From Promethearchaeota archaeon (GTDB taxonomy: Archaea > Asgardarchaeota > Lokiarchaeia > Sigyniarchaeales > SOKP01): 64,000 nucleotides of DNA. The DNA lies in the NCBI GenBank assembly GCA_019057865.1, contig JAHLWP010000002.1:97293-161292 (forward strand), written 5' to 3'. Under the pieces are notes generated by a model. The model saw nothing but the letters and a program-made list of their open reading frames with translations. It did no database searches and had not been told where the DNA came from. Both the position numbers and the translations under genes were made by a program. Below, piece after piece: positions 9,729 to 18,629 of the stretch. How positions within the stretch are numbered: position 1 is the first letter of the stretch; every line of letters begins with the position of its first letter.

Positions 9729-9881
9729 AACTAATCATCACTTATATGAATAGTTTTTATAACCATATCAATTAATATTATGATAGAAACTATCCATCCG
9801 AATAATACTTGTTAATAATTGGCTTCCTCATAACATTCCATATAAATAATAAAAAATCTCGCTTTTAATCTTTACTTAAGA

Positions 9882-10196
9882 TTAATCCTCTTCCTCACCA
9901 TTAAGTATCTCACTCACAAATTCCTCAAATTTCCTAAGAATATCTGAATCAGCATCAGTAGAACTTAAAATTTCCTTTTTCTCTTTAGTAATTGAATTCT
10001 TTATAAACTTTTTCTCTACAAAATGCTTAATTGCCTTCCTGTATTCCCTTCTCTTACTTTTTGGAACGCGAACGCTTACAAAATCAGATATACATAAATA
10101 ATAAGAAGAAGGAGAAATTTTAAAATCGATCGATAAATAATTACTTTTTAATATAATTTTTATTTTGAGATTTTCCTGCATCTTTAATCTCATCAA
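9882..10196 (-). CDS. Small basic/acidic protein overlapping the GGGPS gene
   Basis: The 104-residue frame starts inside the 3' end of the GGGPS gene (56-base overlap; ATG at 10181 would cut this to 41). It contains a basic segment VRVPKSKRREYRKAIKHF and an acidic tail KFEEFVSEILNGEEED. I do not recognise a family. The real start is uncertain, because the overlap is long for this genome and no ATG follows until well inside the gene. It shares its last 40 residues with the orphan copy at 8152-8286 and a weaker tail motif with the protein at 9228. Confidence 0.5.
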   Translation of the reverse strand: MMRLKMQENLKIKIILKSNYLSIDFKISPSSYYLCISDFVSVRVPKSKRREYRKAIKHFVEKKFIKNSITKEKKEILSSTDADSDILRKFEEFVSEILNGEEED

Positions 10197-10959
10197 TAAT
10201 GACTTTTAAAGAAGAACCATTATCCTGTAATATATTATTTTCAAGGTAAGTGCCCATAACGATGATATCTGCTCCAGCTTCTATAAATGCTCTTGCGTCC
10301 TCCTTATTATCAACCCCTCCTCCTGCTATTATTGGAATATTTAATACTTGTGAACAGACTTTTATATGATCTGTTGGAATTATTTCACTACCTGAACCTG
10401 CCTCCAAATATACGAGCTTGAATCCATACATCTCTGCTGCTAATGAATATGCAGCAGTTAATTTTGGTTTATTTCGAGGTATTAATCTCGCATTTCCAAT
10501 CCATCCAGCACTAGCTCCTGGTTCTATGATTAAATATCCCATTGAAATATATTCTAATTTCACCATTTTAATTGTGTATGAAACAAGTGCTTGTTGACCA
10601 ATAATAAAATAAGGGTCTGAGGAGTTTAATAAAGACATGAAAAATATGGCATCAGCATATTGAGAAACATTACTAATACCTCCTGGGAAAATAATTATTG
10701 GTACATTTACATTTTCTTTGATAGAAGAGATTGTTTTATCCACAAATACTTGATCAAATACAGTACTCCCTCCTATTAATATTGCATCTGTTCCAGCTTC
10801 TTCAGCATACTTTGCGATCTTTGCTGCTTTATTAGGACCTTGTCTTAATGGGTCTGGATCTATAAGAGAAAAATGTAATGCTCCTTCATTCTTGATTTTA
10901 TTAATGATATATTTATATGTACTGTTTTCTATATATTCATCTACTAAAATATCAACCAT
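10141..10959 (-). CDS. Geranylgeranylglyceryl phosphate synthase
   Basis: This TIM-barrel prenyltransferase joins sn-glycerol-1-phosphate and geranylgeranyl diphosphate, making the first ether bond of archaeal membrane lipids. The 272-residue product shows the family motifs: FSLIDPDPLRQG near the start, GTDAILIGGST, PIIIFPGGISNVSQYADA, YLIIEPGASAGWIG, the LVYLEAGSGSE substrate-binding strand, and the phosphate-binding IIAGGGVDN and IVMGTYLEN loops. Length is normal for group II enzymes. It lies 23 bases downstream of the geranylgeranyl reductase gene in the same direction, forming a lipid operon with it and probably with the kinase-like gene at 12436. Confidence 0.95.
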   Translation of the reverse strand: MVDILVDEYIENSTYKYIINKIKNEGALHFSLIDPDPLRQGPNKAAKIAKYAEEAGTDAILIGGSTVFDQVFVDKTISSIKENVNVPIIIFPGGISNVSQYADAIFFMSLLNSSDPYFIIGQQALVSYTIKMVKLEYISMGYLIIEPGASAGWIGNARLIPRNKPKLTAAYSLAAEMYGFKLVYLEAGSGSEIIPTDHIKVCSQVLNIPIIAGGGVDNKEDARAFIEAGADIIVMGTYLENNILQDNGSSLKVIIDEIKDAGKSQNKNYIKK

Positions 10960-10982
10960 TTATTTCACATCTCTAATTTTAC

Positions 10983-12371
10983 TTATTTTTTTTTATTAAT
11001 TATCATTCTTTCGATTTTATTATAGACTTCTAAAACTTTTTGTTTCCAACCTGGAAATATATCAGGATTTTGAGGGAAATTTTTATAAAGATTTGAAATT
11101 TCATTCATCCGTATTCTAAGATAATTTAAATCTAATAACAAGTTAGGACGAGAAATACCCTTAAAAGCTTTTTTTACCATACTAATTAAAGAGATATTTA
11201 ATCCACCAGTTGAAGAAATATCTAATATTTCTTCTCCACTTAATAGATCACGTTCCAATCCAAAATTTAAATCTTCATTTGAAAGAACTTGGAGAACTCT
11301 TCTTAATAAATCTAATGAAGCAAATTCCGCTCCAAAACTTGTCATTACTTTATAATTATAATCCCATAATTTATTTAATGATTGATCTTCATCTTCAATT
11401 GCTCTTATTGCTGTATTTGCAGCATGTAATCCTGCTCTCATTGATGGATCTATCCCACCACCATGAAGCGGATTAACTTGACATGCAGCATCACCTACAA
11501 ACATAATGCCATTATCAGCACAAGACCATAATGGCCTTCTTACAGGTGCTATACCTCCTCCCGTCGAAATTATCTCAAATTTTGAAGTCGTTATGAAATT
11601 ATTAAATATATTTTGCCTATAAAGTTCCTTTACTTTACCACCATAATCCATAAATACGCCTAGACCGATATTAACTGAGGATTCATTTTTTGGAAAATAC
11701 CATATATATCCTCCAGGAGCTTTTTCCTGATCTAAAATAATGGTAATATATTCAGAATCTTTTACTTGTAGATCTTTTGGTGAAAATTTCACAATCTCAC
11801 GATAACATAAAATAACATCTTGTTTAGAGATCTCTTTTTCAACTATTGAGCTCTTTACTTTTTTTCGCAATGGTGTATTATACCCACTTGCATCAATTAC
11901 TATTTTTGATTTAAGATCGATTTTTTCTCCGTTTTTTGACCGAACTTTTACTCCTGTAACATGATCATTAGTATACAATAAATCTAATGCCATAGTATTG
12001 TCTAAAAATTGAGCTACTCCAGCATCTAGAGCTTCATTTAATAACCTTTGACCAAACTCTAATCTATTTATTATATAACCTGCTTGCTTCGGATCTACTA
12101 ATGTTATACATTTCTTAAGGTTTGGTGAATAAATTTTTGCCCCCTTTATATAACAAGATAATTCTTCATTCTTTGGATGATTTATGTTTAAAAAGTCGAA
12201 TATTTCGTTTCCTACAGCGTCTCCACATATTTTATCTCCAATTTGGTGTTTTTCTTTTCTGTCAATTAAACATACACTTAAACCTTTTTTAGCAGCAAAC
12301 CTAGCTGCAATAGTTCCGGCTGTACCTGCTCCAACCACTACAACATCAAAGAGTTTTTGTATGTTTTCCAT
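10983..12371 (-). CDS. Geranylgeranyl reductase family flavoprotein
   Basis: The 462-residue protein has an N-terminal FAD-binding motif (DVVVVGAGTAGTIAARFA), a KICGDAVG segment typical of the family, the PXXYXWXFP-like GGYIWYFPKNESSVNIGLG motif, and the second FAD motif GIMFVGDAACQVNPLHGGGI. These enzymes saturate the isoprenoid chains of archaeal ether lipids (digeranylgeranylglycerophospholipid reductase) or free geranylgeranyl groups. Adjacency to GGGPS favours the lipid role. A C-terminal helical extension of about 100 residues is present. The electron donor is not encoded next to it. Confidence 0.92.
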   Translation of the reverse strand: MENIQKLFDVVVVGAGTAGTIAARFAAKKGLSVCLIDRKEKHQIGDKICGDAVGNEIFDFLNINHPKNEELSCYIKGAKIYSPNLKKCITLVDPKQAGYIINRLEFGQRLLNEALDAGVAQFLDNTMALDLLYTNDHVTGVKVRSKNGEKIDLKSKIVIDASGYNTPLRKKVKSSIVEKEISKQDVILCYREIVKFSPKDLQVKDSEYITIILDQEKAPGGYIWYFPKNESSVNIGLGVFMDYGGKVKELYRQNIFNNFITTSKFEIISTGGGIAPVRRPLWSCADNGIMFVGDAACQVNPLHGGGIDPSMRAGLHAANTAIRAIEDEDQSLNKLWDYNYKVMTSFGAEFASLDLLRRVLQVLSNEDLNFGLERDLLSGEEILDISSTGGLNISLISMVKKAFKGISRPNLLLDLNYLRIRMNEISNLYKNFPQNPDIFPGWKQKVLEVYNKIERMIINKKK

Positions 12372-12435
12372 GTTAGTTAGTTAAATTACTTTTTTAAAAT
12401 AATTATATTAGTTAAATAAAAAATTGTAAATAGTG

Positions 12436-13248
12436 TTAGATAAGAGTTAGAATATAAATTATCAATGTACTGCCTATTGGAACTGTTAAATCGTCATAAG
12501 TACTAGGAGACAATAGTTCAATTATAGTTGCTATTGTACTTGTAATTAAAGAATATATTAAAATCGTTTCAAAAGCTAAAGGTTCTTGTATATCAGGAAA
12601 AAGTAAACCAAATAGGAAAAAGGAGATAAAACATAATAATAATGCTGTTCCAAAGAAAGTTAACGATCCTTCAAGAGTTCTACTTGAATTTGTCCAAGCA
12701 AAGCTGATTTTTACTTTTCCCCAACGCTTTCCAATTACAGAAGCAAGAGTGTCAGCAATTATCATTAGTAAAATACCCGCTATTGGAAAATAAAATTGTT
12801 CTGGAGCAAAAATTGCAAAAATTAAAACTAGTGATGTAATGGAGAGACAATAGAAAAAAGGTCCTTGTAAACATCCAACTTTTTCTTCTGCTTCTTCACC
12901 AATTGCTTCATATAATTCCTTTAATTGTTTTATTTTTGATTCTTTTGAGCTAAAAAATACTAACACTGTGAGGGATCCTGCAATAATTGCTGACCAAAAA
13001 GGCCAAAAATAAAATGGAGCAGTTAATATAGACAAACCAGCAAACATATGCACAGCTTTTCTTGCTGTAAACTTCGTTATTTTATCTTTTTTCTTCAAAA
13101 TCAGTGGAATAAAGATAGTTAAAAGTATATATACATATGCTAATAAGACAATAAATAAATCTAATAATAACGATGAAATTGCCATTGACGAATCATTACT
13201 TCTTATTAATAACCGTGTAAAGTATTCATTTTTTAATAAAGTTTTCAA
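12436..13248 (-). CDS. Dolichol/phytol kinase-like membrane protein (candidate geranylgeraniol kinase)
   Basis: The 270-residue protein has about seven hydrophobic segments and the motifs of the SEC59/VTE5 family: FTARKAVHMFAG near residue 65, a lumenal-type EAIGEEAEEK loop, IIADTLASVIGKRWGK, SRTLEGSLTFFGTAL, and a final ELLSPSTYDDLTVPIGS. Members use CTP to phosphorylate polyprenols such as phytol or dolichol. The neighbouring GGGPS and geranylgeranyl reductase genes suggest a geranylgeraniol-related substrate, perhaps salvage of free prenol into lipids. That substrate is an inference. A related possibility is a CDP-archaeol-synthase-like cytidylyltransferase, but the RKAVH and LSP..YDDLTVP motifs favour the kinase family. 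Confidence 0.75.
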   Translation of the reverse strand: MKTLLKNEYFTRLLIRSNDSSMAISSLLLDLFIVLLAYVYILLTIFIPLILKKKDKITKFTARKAVHMFAGLSILTAPFYFWPFWSAIIAGSLTVLVFFSSKESKIKQLKELYEAIGEEAEEKVGCLQGPFFYCLSITSLVLIFAIFAPEQFYFPIAGILLMIIADTLASVIGKRWGKVKISFAWTNSSRTLEGSLTFFGTALLLCFISFFLFGLLFPDIQEPLAFETILIYSLITSTIATIIELLSPSTYDDLTVPIGSTLIIYILTLI

Positions 13249-13493
13249 TAATCTTATATTTCTTACATTTCCGAATATGAAACGTTATAAAAAAACAAAT
13301 TTGTTAAAAAAATTCCTTTTTAGGTTTTAAATGTGGTACTGGTGGAACTTTATTAAACGTCCATTTTTTTAGTGTGGGATATATATATTAATGATTCTGT
13401 TTTTTCGCATAAATTCAATTTTTCATGATTTAAAAATTAAAATTTTTATTATATCTCAAATTTCCTTTTCTAAAAGATAGAAAATTATAATAA

Positions 13494-16166
13494 ATGTCAA
13501 AAAAAGCGTTTGGTTCGGGGTATTTTGGTGAATGGATTGAAGATGAGTTTGGATTACCTGCTTATCGATATACATGCGATCAAATAAATGATCCAAAAGC
13601 AATTACACCTATAAATGAAGTGTGGCATTCCAAAACTGACCATTGGCATCAAGTAGGAAATGACCGTTTAGTTGCTTTGGCATCCAATTATGGTTATATC
13701 CAAGTACGTCAAGATGAGGGAAGTCCTAAATTACTTAATGAATTCGATCCTGATCATGGACAATATGCAGGAGGATTTGGGTATCTGATAGATAGAAACC
13801 AATATATTAGTACATTTTATCCTGGAAATGGAGATTTTTTTGAACGGATTTTTGGAATTGGTTATATTCGGAAAAGAGTATCAGGAATAGGTTTAATTGT
13901 CGATCAAGTTGTATTTGCTCCTTATGGAGATGATCCTATCTTGATCTCGCGAATAACAGTGAAAAATAATCGTAATAAACCAGCTCATCTTCGCTGGATT
14001 GAATATTGGGGTTGCCATATGTATCAATTTTCGCCAGATGCATATCTTAATGCTATGAATAAAAAAAATGTATCACTTACCAGAAAATATCGTCGAGAAT
14101 TCAGTGAACAGTTTACTCATGAGTTTAAATTAATAAATGGTAATGAAGGTCTTATGGAATCAAAAATTTTTAAAGATCGAAAAAGTCAGAAAAGATCTAC
14201 TGCTCCTAAAGCCGTAATTAGAGATATGAACCCCCCTATGACATTACTTATATCAATGGATGCGAAAGCAGATGGATTTAGTACGGATTCATCTTCTTTT
14301 TTTGGAAAAGGAGGCGTAGAATCACCAGATGGTCTAAAAAAGTCTTTGGATTCAAATATTACTCTTTCTGATAATAAGAGTGCTATGCTTCTTGAGCGTA
14401 AAATACAATTAAATCCCAATGAGAATAAAACTATGTATTTTGCATATGGTTATATCCCCGAAGGATTCGAGATTGAATCTCTTCTCAATAAATATAAAAA
14501 AGATTTAAATCAAATATGGGAAACTTCATGTGAATATTGGAAAAAAAATCGGATTGACTTAGTGATTCCAGATGATTCATGGATACGACGTGAATTACTA
14601 TGGCATAATTATTACTTACGTGGGAGTATGACCTATGATAGTTATTTTAAAGAGTATATTCTTTCACAAGGACAGGTATATCAATATATTATAGGATTTC
14701 AAGGTGCTTTACGTGATCCTATGCAACATGTTTTACCATTTATATATAGTCAACCTGAAATCGTTAAAAATATCATAAGATATATTTTGAAAACTATAAA
14801 ACCAAATGGAGAAATACCCTATGGTATTATGGGTAGTGGAATGATATTGCCTGTTCCCTATAAGCCTTCTGATCAACAGATGTGGTTACTATGGTTAGTG
14901 AGTGAATATATTCTTGCAACTAGAGATATTGATTTCCTTGACGAAAAAGTACCAATTTATCCGGTTTATGGAAGAAATGTGATTAGGAATACTATAAAGG
15001 ATTTGTTATTATCATGTTATGGTTATTTTACCAAAATTCTTGGAACAGGACGACATGGTCTTCAGCGAATATCTAACGGAGACTGGAATGATGGTGTTAT
15101 TATAGGATATATTTCAGAAGAAAAGCAAGATGAGGTTATTAAACATGGAGAAAGTGTATTAAATGCTGCCATGGCATCATATACTATTAGGCTTTTTGGA
15201 GAAATGTTGAACTTTTTTGGTGATACTGAAAATTCAGAAAATGTAATCCAATATGCTAATGATCAAAGGCAAGCAGTCCATGCTCAATGGAACGGAAAAT
15301 GGTTTAAACGCGCTTGGCTTACAGAAGATATTGGATGGATTGGGCAAGATCAGTTATGGCTTGAACCCCAACCTTGGGCAATTATTGGAGGAGCAGTAGA
15401 TTCAGATCAGATGAAAATTTTAGTGGCCTCAATAGATGAGTTATTACGTCAGCCCTCGAAAATTGGTGCAAGACTTCTGAGTAAGGGTATTGATGCAATG
15501 AAAGAAGAACTAGGAATGAGAGTGAATGGCGGAATATGGCCTTCAATAAATGGCACATTAATTTGGGCTTTATCCTTAGTTGATAGGAATATGGCTTGGG
15601 ATGAATGGAAAAAAAATACACTTGCTTTCCATGCAGAAAATTATCCTGAAGTATGGTATGGAATTTGGAGCGGTCCGGATGTTTACAATTCTGATCTTTC
15701 TAAATATCCTGGTCAAACGCATTTCAGTGAAGATTTAATCAGTAGCAATAAGAAAGAAGGAGAACCTATATATGATGAAACTTTTGGGGTGAATTGGACA
15801 GACTTTCCAATTATGGATCTACATCCCCATGCATGGTCTATATACAATACAATTCATCTCATTGGAGCAAAATTTACCCTTGAAGGTGTAGAGTTGACAC
15901 CAATACTACCTAAAGATGAATATAAGTTTTCTTCTCCAATTTTAGGATTTGAAAAATCAAAAAAAGGATATTCAGGTTGGTATAGTCCCCTTGATGAGGG
16001 TACATGGATGATCTCATTAACACTTGAAAGAGAAGATTTACAGGCACGATTATCTTTAAAGATTAATGATAAAGAAGAAAAAGTTGTTATAGAGGATGGG
16101 AAAATAACTTTTCGTGGTGGGAGCAAACCAAATAAGCCATTAAGATGGGAGGTTATGAAGTATTAG
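13494..16166 (+). CDS. GH94-type glycoside phosphorylase (cellobiose/chitobiose phosphorylase-like)
   Basis: The 890-residue protein has the two-part layout of GH94 enzymes. The N-terminal beta-sandwich begins with AFGSGYFGEWIEDEFG and has RWIEYWGCHMYQF. The catalytic alpha/alpha barrel holds GQVYQYIIGFQGALRDPMQH and RISNGDWNDGVIIGY, where the Asp of GDWND is the expected general acid. Later come GRKWFKRAW-like (NGKWFKRAWL) and DLHPHAWSIYNTIH elements. GH94 enzymes cleave beta-glucosides with phosphate to give a sugar-1-phosphate. The exact disaccharide is not predictable. The next gene overlaps its stop codon, so the product is probably used together with that sugar oxidoreductase. Confidence 0.85.
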   Translation: MSKKAFGSGYFGEWIEDEFGLPAYRYTCDQINDPKAITPINEVWHSKTDHWHQVGNDRLVALASNYGYIQVRQDEGSPKLLNEFDPDHGQYAGGFGYLIDRNQYISTFYPGNGDFFERIFGIGYIRKRVSGIGLIVDQVVFAPYGDDPILISRITVKNNRNKPAHLRWIEYWGCHMYQFSPDAYLNAMNKKNVSLTRKYRREFSEQFTHEFKLINGNEGLMESKIFKDRKSQKRSTAPKAVIRDMNPPMTLLISMDAKADGFSTDSSSFFGKGGVESPDGLKKSLDSNITLSDNKSAMLLERKIQLNPNENKTMYFAYGYIPEGFEIESLLNKYKKDLNQIWETSCEYWKKNRIDLVIPDDSWIRRELLWHNYYLRGSMTYDSYFKEYILSQGQVYQYIIGFQGALRDPMQHVLPFIYSQPEIVKNIIRYILKTIKPNGEIPYGIMGSGMILPVPYKPSDQQMWLLWLVSEYILATRDIDFLDEKVPIYPVYGRNVIRNTIKDLLLSCYGYFTKILGTGRHGLQRISNGDWNDGVIIGYISEEKQDEVIKHGESVLNAAMASYTIRLFGEMLNFFGDTENSENVIQYANDQRQAVHAQWNGKWFKRAWLTEDIGWIGQDQLWLEPQPWAIIGGAVDSDQMKILVASIDELLRQPSKIGARLLSKGIDAMKEELGMRVNGGIWPSINGTLIWALSLVDRNMAWDEWKKNTLAFHAENYPEVWYGIWSGPDVYNSDLSKYPGQTHFSEDLISSNKKEGEPIYDETFGVNWTDFPIMDLHPHAWSIYNTIHLIGAKFTLEGVELTPILPKDEYKFSSPILGFEKSKKGYSGWYSPLDEGTWMISLTLEREDLQARLSLKINDKEEKVVIEDGKITFRGGSKPNKPLRWEVMKY

Positions 16167-17415
16167 AGTAGGGATAATTGGATGTGGTGATATCTCAAAT
16201 TTAAACGTATTAGGATATCTCCATTCACAAGATACTGAACTTGTTGCTGTTTCTGATACAGATATTAAAAGGGCTGGTGAAAAACTTGAACGATGGGGAT
16301 TAAGAACCGTAAAGATTTATACAGACTATAAAAAAATGATTGATCATGAAGATTTAGATATTGTAGAAATTTTAACTCCCCATCATCTACATAGCCCAAT
16401 GACGGAATATTGTGCGAAAGCAGGAGTACCTGGTATTTCAGTTCAAAAACCTCTTGCTCATACAATTTTAGATTGCGAAAATATGATACAAGTATGTAAA
16501 AAAGAGAACGTAAAATTAAAATTATATGAAAATTTCCGATTTTACCCGATTTATCTAAAAGCAAAAGAATTATTGAATAGTGGAATCATTGGCGAATTAT
16601 TAAATTTCAGAATTAGCACTCTTGTGACAGGAGGACCGAATATGTATATAGATATTAAATCTTATAGATGGCGGACTGATGTCGAAACGTGTGGTGGATT
16701 CCCTTATATTTATGATGATGGTATTCATAAATTTTCAATGGCACTTTGGTTAATGAACCAAGAAAGATTTGAGAAGTTATTTAGTTGGATAGATTATTTT
16801 AACGGAACCCAAGATATCCCCAGTTATGTTCTTTGGAAATATCCAAAAATAAGTTCAGAAGCTCCCCCGAAATATGGAATTATGGAAATTACTTTGGCTC
16901 CAAATCTATATTATCCAAGTAATTATTATTTTTGTGATGAGTATATTGAAATATCTGGCTCAAAAGGAATAATGTGGATTAATCAATGTACATGTGGGGG
17001 GAACTTTGTTTCAAAAAGCCTACAATATCCTCCTATTGTTGTTTATATTGATGGAGAGGTTAAAACATATGGAGATAAGCTTCCAAGAGATTGGAGGTAT
17101 TCTTTTATAAATTCTACTGAACATTTTATAAACGTTGTTAAGAATGGGGGAACACCAATATATACAGGAGAACAAGGAAAAAATCTGTGTATTTGTGCAA
17201 AAATGCCTTATATTTCTCAACAGCAAAAAAGATCTGTTATTTGGGAAGAAATAACGCCTGAAAGTGAGAAAGATCATTCTTGTGTAGTAGTAGTTCCTGA
17301 AGAATTAGATGGTTCGGGATTACTTAAATTTTTTTCCAGAAAAAAAAAAGATTTGAGAAAAGGTATTAAAGGAGGTTTAATCCATAAAGAATTTAAATAT
17401 GAATATGAAGTTTAG
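16162..17415 (+). CDS. Gfo/Idh/MocA oxidoreductase with apparent ATT start
   Basis: The first ATG in frame is at 16336, but the frame extends upstream and encodes the indispensable NAD(P)-binding Rossmann motif (RVGIIGCGDISNLNVLGYL, then LVAVSDTD). The only plausible start is ATT at 16162, overlapping the TAG of the GH94 gene. A GGAGG lies nine bases before it (16148-16152), the right distance for translation. This gives 417 residues. The family lysine is in SVQKPLAH, and the C-terminal domain has the usual FMALWL/HKFSMALWL and NSTEHFINVV elements. Such enzymes oxidise or reduce sugars and polyols. It is a paralogue of the convergent gene at 17430-18536. Confidence 0.85.
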   Translation: MRVGIIGCGDISNLNVLGYLHSQDTELVAVSDTDIKRAGEKLERWGLRTVKIYTDYKKMIDHEDLDIVEILTPHHLHSPMTEYCAKAGVPGISVQKPLAHTILDCENMIQVCKKENVKLKLYENFRFYPIYLKAKELLNSGIIGELLNFRISTLVTGGPNMYIDIKSYRWRTDVETCGGFPYIYDDGIHKFSMALWLMNQERFEKLFSWIDYFNGTQDIPSYVLWKYPKISSEAPPKYGIMEITLAPNLYYPSNYYFCDEYIEISGSKGIMWINQCTCGGNFVSKSLQYPPIVVYIDGEVKTYGDKLPRDWRYSFINSTEHFINVVKNGGTPIYTGEQGKNLCICAKMPYISQQQKRSVIWEEITPESEKDHSCVVVVPEELDGSGLLKFFSRKKKDLRKGIKGGLIHKEFKYEYEV

Positions 17416-17429
17416 AAAACCATTACATC

Positions 17430-18536
17430 CTATTCAAATTTATCGAGATAAATTTCCTTACCCGATTCTGCTGATTCAATTGCCGCAAGATTAAATTTTA
17501 AAATATATCTTGCCTGCTCCCCTGAAAGTATTGGATTTTTTTTGTTCTTTATAACGTCAATAAAATGGTTTGTAGCATTAATAAAACTATATTTCCAATC
17601 TCTTTCAAAATCTGTATAAGTTTCTACTTTACCATCTCTGATTATTACAATTGGAGCAAATATGTCCGAATCAGACATTTTATTTCCTATCGAAGTCCCT
17701 TGATTAATTTTCATTACTCCACGACTTGCAATAATTTCGATAAACTCATCTGTAGGATAATAATTTGAAGGGATTTTCATTTCTGGCATTAGAGAAAATT
17801 CCATATTTCCATATTGTGGTACTACATGCTCAAAACTTTGTTTGTATTTAAACATAACATAAGCAGGAGCATCAAGTCCTTGATAATTATCTGTCCATGC
17901 AAAAACTTTTTCAATTTCTTCATTAAAAAACCAATGAGCTAATACAAAATCGTGCCATCCATTATCAAATAAAACTGGTGAACCGCTTTTTGCACCCCCA
18001 ACCTTTTCTGGTCGTTTTCTCCACTCTTCCGCACTTGTTGGAATATTCCAACCTCCTTTCCCACCCATTGCGGTTTTAATACGTATTGACGAGGGATCAC
18101 CTATATAATCCTGTTCGAGTAATTCTTTAGCCCTCTTAATATGAGGAGCAAACAGAAAATTTTCATAAATTGATAGAATTGACCCAGATTTCTCACATGC
18201 ATTAATCATTTCATCTGCTTGTTCCAAAGTAAGGGCAATTGGCTTTTGAACTGAAATACCTTTAATATTTTTTTCAGCAGCATAAATCGTTGCTTCAGCG
18301 TGTAGATGATGAGGTAAAAGAATCTCAACAATATCTATATCTTCTTTATCCAACATTTCCCTATAGTCTGAATAAATAGGTATATTCTTATCTAAGTTGA
18401 AATTTTTTACTTTTTCTTTCGCTTTCGCACTGGTTCTATTACATAAACAGGTAATTTCCACATCTGGATTATTTAAAAACCCTAAAACATTCAAGTCAAA
18501 AATAACTCCAGTGCCAATAAATCCCACTTTGAACAT
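17430..18536 (-). CDS. Gfo/Idh/MocA family oxidoreductase
   Basis: ATG at 18536 is preferred because it places the Rossmann motif right at the start (MFKVGFIGTGVIFDLNVLGF); an upstream ATG at 18554 would add six residues. Typical features follow: LPHHLHAEATIYAAE, GISVQKPIALTLEQADEMI with the conserved Lys-Pro, SIYENFLFAPHIKRAKELL, and LFDNGWHDFVLAHWFF. Length is about 368 residues, normal for the family. It is clearly paralogous to the plus-strand gene at 16162-17415 (same PHHLH, VQKP and YENF positions) and the two converge with 14 bases between stops. The pair next to a GH94 phosphorylase suggests a sugar-processing locus. Confidence 0.88.
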   Translation of the reverse strand: MFKVGFIGTGVIFDLNVLGFLNNPDVEITCLCNRTSAKAKEKVKNFNLDKNIPIYSDYREMLDKEDIDIVEILLPHHLHAEATIYAAEKNIKGISVQKPIALTLEQADEMINACEKSGSILSIYENFLFAPHIKRAKELLEQDYIGDPSSIRIKTAMGGKGGWNIPTSAEEWRKRPEKVGGAKSGSPVLFDNGWHDFVLAHWFFNEEIEKVFAWTDNYQGLDAPAYVMFKYKQSFEHVVPQYGNMEFSLMPEMKIPSNYYPTDEFIEIIASRGVMKINQGTSIGNKMSDSDIFAPIVIIRDGKVETYTDFERDWKYSFINATNHFIDVIKNKKNPILSGEQARYILKFNLAAIESAESGKEIYLDKFE

Positions 18537-18629
18537 AACAATTAGTAAAATCATTAATTAAATTTATATAATCTCTATTTGTAAAAATATTATCTTAGTA
18601 AGTTAAGATTGAAAAGTAAGATTTTTATC

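Larger units (their letters stand above)
8152..10020. repeat. Direct repeat of a gene 3' end flanking two membrane-protein genes
   Basis: About 135 bases at 8152-8286 recur at 9882-10020 in the same orientation. The best-conserved core covers the codons for SSTDADS and the preceding KEKKE. Between the copies lie the membrane genes at 8335-9159 and 9228-9728. The second copy is part of a longer gene, the first is an orphan end. Confidence 0.65.

Noticed and set aside
11210..11476. 88-codon Leu-rich plus-strand frame
   Set aside because: Lies entirely inside the geranylgeranyl reductase gene on the opposite strand and has shadow-like composition.
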